From NCBI GenBank assembly GCA_029204225.1, contig CM055110.1:308077-372076 (forward strand): a stretch of 64,000 bases of DNA. The letters are read 5' to 3'. The number at the start of each line of letters is the position of its first letter. Position 1 is the first letter of the stretch. The notes beneath the pieces are model-generated. The model ran no database searches. It was not told the DNA's origin and saw only the letters and a list, made by a program, of their open reading frames with translations. The DNA is from Diphasiastrum complanatum (taxonomy: Eukaryota; Streptophyta; Lycopodiopsida; Lycopodiales; Lycopodiaceae). The position numbers and the translations under genes were made by a program. This document shows, piece after piece, positions 56,780 to 64,000 of the stretch.

Positions 56780-57847
56780 TGTTAGGTAAATTGTGGGTAA
56801 ATTGCTAACATACCAAAAGTTCCTATTAGTAGATTGTCATAGAACAATTAACAGAACTATAACAGATTAACCTGACATGTCAGAATCTGACTAATAACCA
56901 TTCACAAAGTACAATAAAACTAAATAACATAATTGCATTCCACATCTCTGTTATTACAATACAATACAACAAATTGGCAAAGTATAACCATCACATAGAC
57001 TAGAATTTCCATTACATCAAGGATCGTACAAAAGGAAAAGACATTACTCAAGTTACATTCCATCTTAACAATGAAATATACATAATACTAGACAGTGAAG
57101 GCAATGACACAATTCTACACCAAAACTACTCGCAAGATCTAAAGCAAGGCACTTCTACTTGCAGCATACAGCCTGACATAAACTTGTATCACAACTCATA
57201 GAATGCTCGGCTCTAATCCTTTTGACGCTTGATCAAACTTCTGCTATTTAATGTAAAACCAAGAGTCCCCTTTGCAGCTACAAGTTTCCTATTTATACAA
57301 TCTTGAACTCACAGCAAGAGCCTTCCCACAACTCCGCAAAAGACCGCCATTGTTTCGTATGCAGTTCTCTCGTGGTTGGTATAACTTCCACTGCTAAGAC
57401 CACATCAAGATCGCAATCGTCACACTTGCAGTTGATTTCAGTCCATTCAACTTCCATTCCACTTTACCCGAATATGATCTTTCCATTCTAAATCAACAAC
57501 CCTCAAAACAACCTTTCTAGTGCTTTTTGTCCTATCTACACATTACTAAACACACCCTAGTCATCCCTATAGCGACTTATCCTAATCTATCTACCTAACA
57601 ATATTAATACGACTAAAGGTCTAAGTTCTTAAAACATCTTATATATACAAAATACCTTACCATGGCCCGCAATTGGCTTATTTTGGCAACTCTAATAATG
57701 TTGTAGTAGCCACAGTTGTAGGCAAAGCTATCCCACCCAAAACACTTCGAACTGGTGCCAATTCAAAATGTCGTAATACACGTAACAACAAATTGATCCT
57801 TATCATTCACAAACTTGACACCAAATGTGGTGTTTGCCCCATCAACA
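56780..57847 (-). repeat. Ty3/gypsy 5' LTR (about 1,068 bp)
   Basis: On the minus strand it starts TGTTGATGGGGCAAACACC and ends ACCTAACA, typical TG..CA LTR ends, with gag and a primer-binding site following. A possible TATA box TATATATAAG (57,638-57,647) lies about 200 bp into the LTR. No second LTR copy is present, so the boundaries are inferred. The LTR lies about 40 bp from where the copia D relic is cut. Confidence 0.65.
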
Positions 57848-57885
57848 TGATGTGATTCAAACATTCCCTGGTTAGCAATGTATAA

Positions 57886-59880
57886 CTAGTGGTTCCACTA
57901 AGTCCCATGTGCTATGCTTAGCAATCGACTCCATCTCTTCTCCCATGGCCTTGATCCAAATGTCATCATCCTTCACTTCAACATAAGTCCAAGGTTCTTT
58001 GCTTTGAATAATGTAAGATAAGAGAGCATAATTTGCTTCATACCTTTCAGGTTGTGTGTTCCCTCTTGTTGATCTTTGTAGCTCTCCCTACCTAGATGAT
58101 CTTCGAAATTCATCCATGTTGCGGCTCTCCAACAATCTCTCAAACCACTTAGGGAGCTTCCTGTCAGGTGATCGGCTTCCTGGTAAAAATGTATCCCACG
58201 GTACATCTTTCTCCTTGCGTTTGTCACCTGCAACCTTCAATCCTTCATGCACCAAAGGATTTGTCTCTACCTCTCCAATCTGTCTCTTGAGGTTGAGAGT
58301 AGTATCTTGAGGTGTATCCTCATGTCCATCACTAGGAAAGTCAATGAATAGATCATCACGAGGATGTATCGTCACTGTACCATCTTTTACACTTGATGTG
58401 TCCATCTTCTCAGCATCCTCGTCTTCATACATCTTAAATTCATCAAAGATAACATCACGACTTACATGTATCTTGTTCTTCACTAGATCAAAATATCTAT
58501 AGCCCTTCACACGATCATCATATCCTAGGAATATACACTTGATAGCTTTCACATCAAGCTTACGTCTCTCTTCCTTAGGAATGTGTACAAAGGCCTCACA
58601 TCCAAAGATTCACAAGCGGTTCACATTTGGCTTCTTTTTTGTGAATGCCTCCTCAGGTGTTATCTTTGGTATGACAATGGTGGGACTTCTATTTTGAAGA
58701 TAGATTGCCGTACTACATGCTTCTGGCCAAAATTCTTTTGGTAGTTTCATCTCAACTAGCATAGATCTAACAATTTTCACAATCATACACTTCTTGTGCT
58801 CAGCTACACCATTGGGAGGAGGAGTATGAGCTTGCATAAATTGTCTTTTGTTCTCACATTGATCACAAAGATCATTAAAGTCATTAGACTTATACTCACC
58901 TCCACAATCTGATCTTAGAACTTTGATCTTCCTACTTGTCTGATTTTTGACGAATGCTTTGAAGCTCTTGAGATTGTCAAATGCATCCGATTTCTTCGTC
59001 AAGAAGTAAATCCATGTCTTACGTGACATATCATCAATAAAGGTCATGAAATAGAAGGCTTTACCTAAGGACATAGTCCTCGTAGGCCTGCATGAATCTA
59101 TGTGGATCAAATCTAGGATGTTCTTTGCCCTAGCAGCACCACCTTTATTGAACTTCTCTCGATGTTGCTTCCCATACACACATGATTTGTACATCGACTT
59201 CAAGTGCTCTTCTATCATAGGCAATCCTCTCACCATTTTCAATTTCCTCATCAAGCTGAGGCTTCCTAAGTTCAAGTGACCAAGCCTCTTATGCCACATC
59301 ACGTATGCACTCACCAATAGATTGCAGTTCATCCCTCATTGTCTTGATTATGTTCATATAAGTCTAAATGTGCTCTCCTTGTTCCATGCGGGCAGTATTC
59401 AGTTTTCACTTCAGAAATATGATTCTTGATGGATTTGGCGTCTTGAACTTCTCCTTTAGCACATTCCAAGTCTGTCTGGGTATAATAGCATCACAAATGT
59501 GGGTAATGATGTGATCATCCACTGACAAGTTAATGAAGGTGAAAACTTTTCTCACCTTCTTATCGAAGACTTTGATGTCCACTTCATTTGGTGGTCTTCT
59601 CTAATCACCTGTGATGACATCCCACATGTCCTTCTCCATCAATATGTTTTTCATTTTGAATTTCCACACTGCATAGTTGAAAATCCTGTCCAATTTGCTA
59701 CTTTCACTCAAAATGGACTCTCTCATGTTCGTCATCCCAAAACTGCAACCGTAGGCTAAAAACAGTATGTCGAGGCCAACTTCAGAAACATGATTCTTGA
59801 TGGATTTGATGTCTCAAAGTTCTCAGTTAGCACATTCCATGTCTGTCTGGGTGTAATAGCATCACAAATGTGGGTAATGA
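57886..59880 (-). pseudogene. Copia D: gag, integrase and RT start relic
   Basis: Minus strand, paralogue of copia C. It starts inside a gag unit at about 59,880 and crosses the TTGGCCTCGACATAC junction at 59,780. It then runs through a gag unit with the same TAG (GTGATTAGAGAAG) as unit 5 of C, and jumps from gag to MWHKRLGHLN as in unit 2 of C. Integrase is long and open (59,332-58,610: IDDMSRKTWIYFL, RSDCGGEYKSNDF, NGVAEHK). The linker follows (58,552-58,088), and RT is cut at about 57,886 soon after STWDLVEP. D is thus a mosaic of pieces seen in separate units of C. Confidence 0.85.
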
Positions 59881-60296
59881 TTTTGTGCTTCCAAATCCCA
59901 GACTAGGGTTTTTCTCACAAATCTGATCTTGGCTTCTTGTTCACAGCTTTTTGATATGCCAATCCTCTTTCTCTGAGGTCGCCCTACTGCTAGAAGTGTG
60001 ATGCTTCAAATGGTTCTCAAAATGGTGTCCATTTGAATGCACACCGACTGCAAATGCCAAGTAGCCTCCCTTTGGAATTTTAGAATTTAATTTGGCTCAG
60101 GTTTTGATTTAGCCAACAATTCTTGTCTCTGAATCCTCACACAGTCTCAAGCTTAGCAAGCTTGTGTGTGCTATAGAATTTGTGCACTAGTGCTTTACTT
60201 TCCGTCTTGAATCAACCGTCAACCCCAAACTTTCAGAAGACTCTTCTCCCGAAGCTCTCTTCAACGGCGATATTATACTATGTACACTCCCTATAC
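59881..60296 (-). other. Copia D leader
   Basis: Reverse complement of 43,152-43,565. Compared with C it is fused directly to the inside of a gag unit at 59,880, which removes about 1 kb including the first gag start. Confidence 0.75.
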
Positions 60297-60309
60297 GGCT
60301 CTAATACCA

Positions 60310-60560
60310 ACTTAGATTTTGCTTCGAACAGGAACACGGATCATGCTACACATCAATAAAGATAGAAAACACTCTCCACACCAAGCTCACATAGCAACTA
60401 TATTTCTCAAAAAGAAAATACATTGTACATATAGTTCTTCACTTAGGCAACCCATGCATGACCCAAGTTGCTGTTGATGGGACATGTGTCCTGTCAACTC
60501 GCCTTGTGGTGAGGCCAACTGATCCTTACCGACTGATAGGACACACAATATAGTAACACA
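60310..60560 (-). repeat. Copia D 5' LTR (about 251 bp) with primer-binding site
   Basis: Paralogue of 42,888-43,138, same length. The primer-binding site TGGTATTAGAGCC lies at 60,297-60,309. On its right it meets gypsy gag at exactly the same junction as copia C meets gypsy A. Confidence 0.72.
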
Positions 60561-63500
60561 TTGATTCTACTTTAATTCTAACTGGGATGACTTCCAAGTA
60601 GCCTTTAAGGCTGCCTTTATGCCTATCCTTGACGATTTTGAATATTATTGTCGATTTGCCACATTGCAAGACTTCCAAGAGGCTGCTTTGCAATTTTTTA
60701 ACTGCATAGACAGAGTGCTCCTTAAGCTGCATTTCATTTTGGGCCTATCCAAAAAATATCAGTTGGAGGTCCACCGTAATCAGCCAAAGTCCTTGGAGGA
60801 TGCTATGCGTTTCGTTCGGATTTACGATGACACGAACACTGTGACCCGCAAAGAGCAACAAAAGTCCGAAGTCAAAGACAAACCCTCTATGGGCCATCAT
60901 TTCAAAAAGGGCAAGGAGCAAGTGGTTGACGAAACTTCCCATGCTCTAAAGAAAAAGAAGCACCCTCAGTTGGAGAGAGTTGACTTTGATTAGGCCAAAA
61001 GTGACGGGTTGTGTTTCTCTTATATGGAGAAGGGGCACCTTTCCAAGGACTGCCCGAAGGATGGAAGAAGGGTGGCTGCTCCTTTAAGGCACTAGGTAAT
61101 TGATCTTCTCTTTCTTGTATTGATGTATCTTTTAAGAATGAAACAGTTTGTATAAACTGTTGTTTTAACACTGCAATTTTTGGACCTCATTCGTATGAGT
61201 GGGTTCATAGGTAGCCAACCCGTGAGTGCCCTTTTTGACAATGGTTCTATGCATAAATTGATTAATGCTAAGTTAGTGCAGAAGTTGCAGTTGGCAACCG
61301 CACCAAGTGACCACAAGTACGTGGTTAGGATGTCAGCTGGTGGGGAGTAGCAGGTCCGGGACCACTTTACTTGTCCCCCACGTGCCATTGAAGATTCAAA
61401 ACTATATAGATAGTTTATCTTTTCATGTTATGAATATTGATAAGGTGGATTTAATCCTAGGTAAAGAGTAGTTTTATGCTAGGAATGAGTCCTTAAAGAA
61501 AGAGTATGTATGTCATAGTATTTCTTTCTTGCGTAATAACTCGTTGGTTTGTCTTTAAGACGATGAGCCTGATCTACCATTTGTAACTGCTCATAAGGCT
61601 AATCAATGCATTTTGGATTATGAGTATCATTTGTATTTATGTTATATGAAAAATGAATCGTACATAGATGCTTTTAGTACTCACAATGATGTATTGTCTT
61701 TTCCTAAACCATTGTCTTTTTCTGATGTTAATCTAGATTCTTCGCCTGAGGGCAAAATCTTAAAAAGACTTAGGGAGCAAAATAATGATATATTTCTTGA
61801 GCAGTTGTCTGAGGGTCTTCCCCCCTCACGAGGAGTAGACCATCACATAGATCTTCTTCCCAACAGCTCCCCTGTATTTTTTCCTTACAGGATGAGCCCG
61901 AAGGAAGAAGATGAAGTTGCTAGCCAACGTAAGGAGCTGTTATGTAAGGGCCATATAAGGCCTACTAAATCCCCTTGGGGAGCTCCTATTTTGTTAACCA
62001 GCAAAAAAGACGGTGGTATTCATCTTTGTGTCGATTATAAAAAGCTTAATAAAATGACAATTAAGAACCATTATCCCTTACCTGGGATGGACGACTTACT
62101 GGACCAATTGAATGGTGGTAAGTATTTCACCAAATTGGACCTTAGTTCGGGGAACCATCAAATTAGAATACACGAGGGGGATGTTTCCAGAACTGGTTCT
62201 TGTTCTAGGTATGGCCATTAAAATTTTTTAGTTTTACCTTGCCCAGCAACCTTCCAACACATGATGAACGATATTCTCCGTCCATATCTAGGGAAGTTTC
62301 TCGTGGTACTTTGGATGACATATTGGTTTACAGTAAGACTCTTGAGGAGCATGAGGCATATTTGCTTATAGTCTTAGATAATATAAGGCAGATAAAGCTT
62401 TATGCTGAGGAGTCTAAATGTGAGTTCTTTCAAACAAGACTCAAGTATTTGAGGCATATCATTTTCGATCGAGTTCTTGAGATCGGCTACGATAAGGTCC
62501 AGAAAGTTTGTGATTGGCCTATCCTGAAAACCATTAGAGAAGTAAAATCTTTTTTGGGCTTCATAGCTTTTTTCATAAATTTATTAAAGACTGTTAAATT
62601 GCATTGCCTCTAATGAATCTTCTTAAGGGAGTGAAGAAAGCCAAAAGGAAAACTAAAAAGAGTAATAAGAAAAAGGCCAAAAGGCATTTAAAATCAGTCT
62701 GGACTGATCAACTTATTCAAAGTTTTGAAGCTTTGAAGATGTTAGTGTCTAAATCCCCTATCTTACACATAGTGGACCTTAGTGGATCTTTCCTGGTGGA
62801 AACAGATGCTAGTGACTATGGGTGGGTGCATTCATTTACCAGTATAGTAGACCTATGGCTTTTGAAAGCAAGAAGTTGGACCCAGCTCAAAATAGATATT
62901 CTACTTATGAGAAAGAACTTTTTACTGTCATCCATGCGTTAAAGATTTGGAGACATGATTTCTACGGATCTAAAATCGTGGTTATGATAGATCATGAGCA
63001 TCTTAAGTATATCTGGGATGCCTCAGACCTTAGGGGTTGTAAGGCCCATTCGTTGGAACTCATTCAAGAGTTCGAATTCGATATTAAGTATCTTCAAGGT
63101 ACGTCAAATTGTGTCGCAAATGCATTGAGCCAGATTGGAGAAGTAAATCAGTTATGATTTGTTGAGTTCCAATCCGAGCTGTATCTTTCTCTACGAGATA
63201 TTTGTCGAACTGATGAGTGTTTCGGTCGTATTTAGCAAGAAGTTCTGGCAGAAAGCTCTATAGTGAGAAAATAATCTTGGAAAGTAGGATTTCAATAAGT
63301 CTCGCGAAGAGAAGATACTTGATGATTATTACATTAGGAATGGTTTTCTTTTCCGTAGAGAAAAAGTTTCTGTACCAAATACCGTGGATGTTAGGGCCCA
63401 AATCCTACATGAGTGCCATGATAGCCCCAATGCGAGACACCCTGGTATACAAAGGACACTTGACCTTGTTAAGAGAGATTTTTATTGGCCAAAAATGAAA

Positions 63501-63812
63501 GGTCATGTTGAGGCATATGTTAAGAAGTGTGAAGAGTGACAAGTAAATAAAGCAGAAAGACTCAAAGCAACTGGTCTGTTACATCCATTGGAAATTCCCA
63601 GCAAAAAGTGAGAAAGCATTTCCATGGATTTTGTGGTTGGACTTCCTAAGTCTGGGAAGGGTCACAATGTCATTTGGATAATAGTTGACAAACTACCAAG
63701 ATGGCGCCATTTATTCAAACAAAAATTATTGTCAACGCTTCAAAACTTGCTCAACTCCTCGTTGAAAAGTTGTTCAGGTTGTATAGTTTGTCGAATGATA
63801 TTGTTAGTGATT
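60561..63812 (+). pseudogene. Ty3/gypsy relic B (inverted paralogue of relic A)
   Basis: Plus strand. Gag is at 60,580-60,993; it lacks 33 bp present in A, between two TTGCAA repeats. The zinc knuckle at about 61,013 reads CFSYMEKGHLSKDC, second Cys changed to Tyr. The protease-like part (61,180-61,350) has LFDNGSMHKLIN. RT is at 61,690-62,360 ([36 protein letters not shown]); a shift lies before the DDILVYS catalytic segment (about 62,315). RNase H is at 62,770-63,157 (ETDASDYGW, YEKELFTVIHAL). Integrase starts near 63,400 and MDFVVGLPKSGKGHNVIWII is at 63,624. Homology to A ends at about 63,812, where another repeat begins. Confidence 0.88.
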
Positions 63813-64000
63813 GAATTTCTCGTCCTGAGCGGAGCATATTCTGGTGACAAATCCACATGAAGATGATAAACCTTTGTCATCAGTATAGTAGTATGGTAAC
63901 AAACAACACAGTGACAATAACAAAGCTGGAGATGGCGCTAACGACTCTACTGGAGATAGAGATGACACTAAACACTTGTTTTTTACCATGGACATAGAGA
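63813..64000 (-). repeat. Dispersed repeat (block X) truncating gypsy B
   Basis: 63,867-64,000 is the reverse complement of 29,850-29,985. The 54 bp before it include AAATCCACATGAAGA, also found at 38,762-38,776. The repeat continues beyond the window. Confidence 0.65.

Noticed and set aside
1-64000. tRNA, rRNA, CRISPR arrays, riboswitches, bacterial operons
   Set aside because: None supported; the tRNA-like matches are the primer-binding sites of LTR elements.

Overview
The window reads as nuclear DNA of a large, repeat-rich land-plant genome. The evidence is plant-type Ty1/copia and Ty3/gypsy polyproteins, an En/Spm (CACTA) transposase relic with plant introns, LTR primer-binding sites of plant type, and AT-rich spacers. 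The mobile elements have the flavour of a fern or another large-genome non-crop plant, but the species cannot be fixed from sequence alone. I see no tRNA, rRNA or CRISPR, and no convincing intact housekeeping gene. The only plausible host-type gene is a small secreted protein related to the plant self-incompatibility S1 (SPH) family at 1,991-2,332 (-), probably frameshifted.

Layout. 1-7.3 kb: repeat debris, the S1-like gene behind a CT microsatellite, and a copia RT/RNase H remnant (-). 7.4-9.95 kb: a CACTA TNP2-like pseudogene (+) whose introns can still be read. 10.7-11.0 kb: a cluster of small GCCAC/GTGGC palindromes. 11.07-13.78 kb: gypsy gag and copia pol debris, present again inverted at 52.3-56.6 kb. 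13.8-22.3 kb: a gypsy RT-RNase H-integrase relic (-) split by a complete young copia element (15,333-21,763; 655-bp LTRs, TSD GAAAC). 22.4-29.5 kb: a gypsy gag-protease relic (-) enclosed by two inverted ~430-bp arms rich in the palindrome TCGGATTCCGA. 30.4-38.8 kb: an unrecognised, apparently intron-containing ORF cluster (-) whose intron is filled by a second complete copia element (31,776-38,090; 862-bp LTRs with no difference seen, TSD AACAT, intact 1,326-codon gag-pol).

38.8-64 kb: a palindrome-like block. A gypsy relic with a chromodomain-like tail (38.8-42.9 kb, -) abuts a copia LTR with a scrambled, tandemly repeated gag (42.9-49.3 kb, +). The same gypsy/copia junction recurs inverted at 60,560, joining copia D (57.9-60.56 kb, -) to gypsy B (60.56-63.8 kb, +). 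The interior holds further copia and gypsy fragments, a 1,068-bp gypsy LTR, and a possible unknown transposon end at 51,788.

Functionally, only the two complete copia elements look capable of making a full gag, protease, integrase, reverse transcriptase and RNase H set. The other element sequences carry stops, frameshifts or truncations. The order of insertion can be read by nesting: gypsy relics are oldest, then fragmented copia and CACTA copies, then the two young copia insertions.
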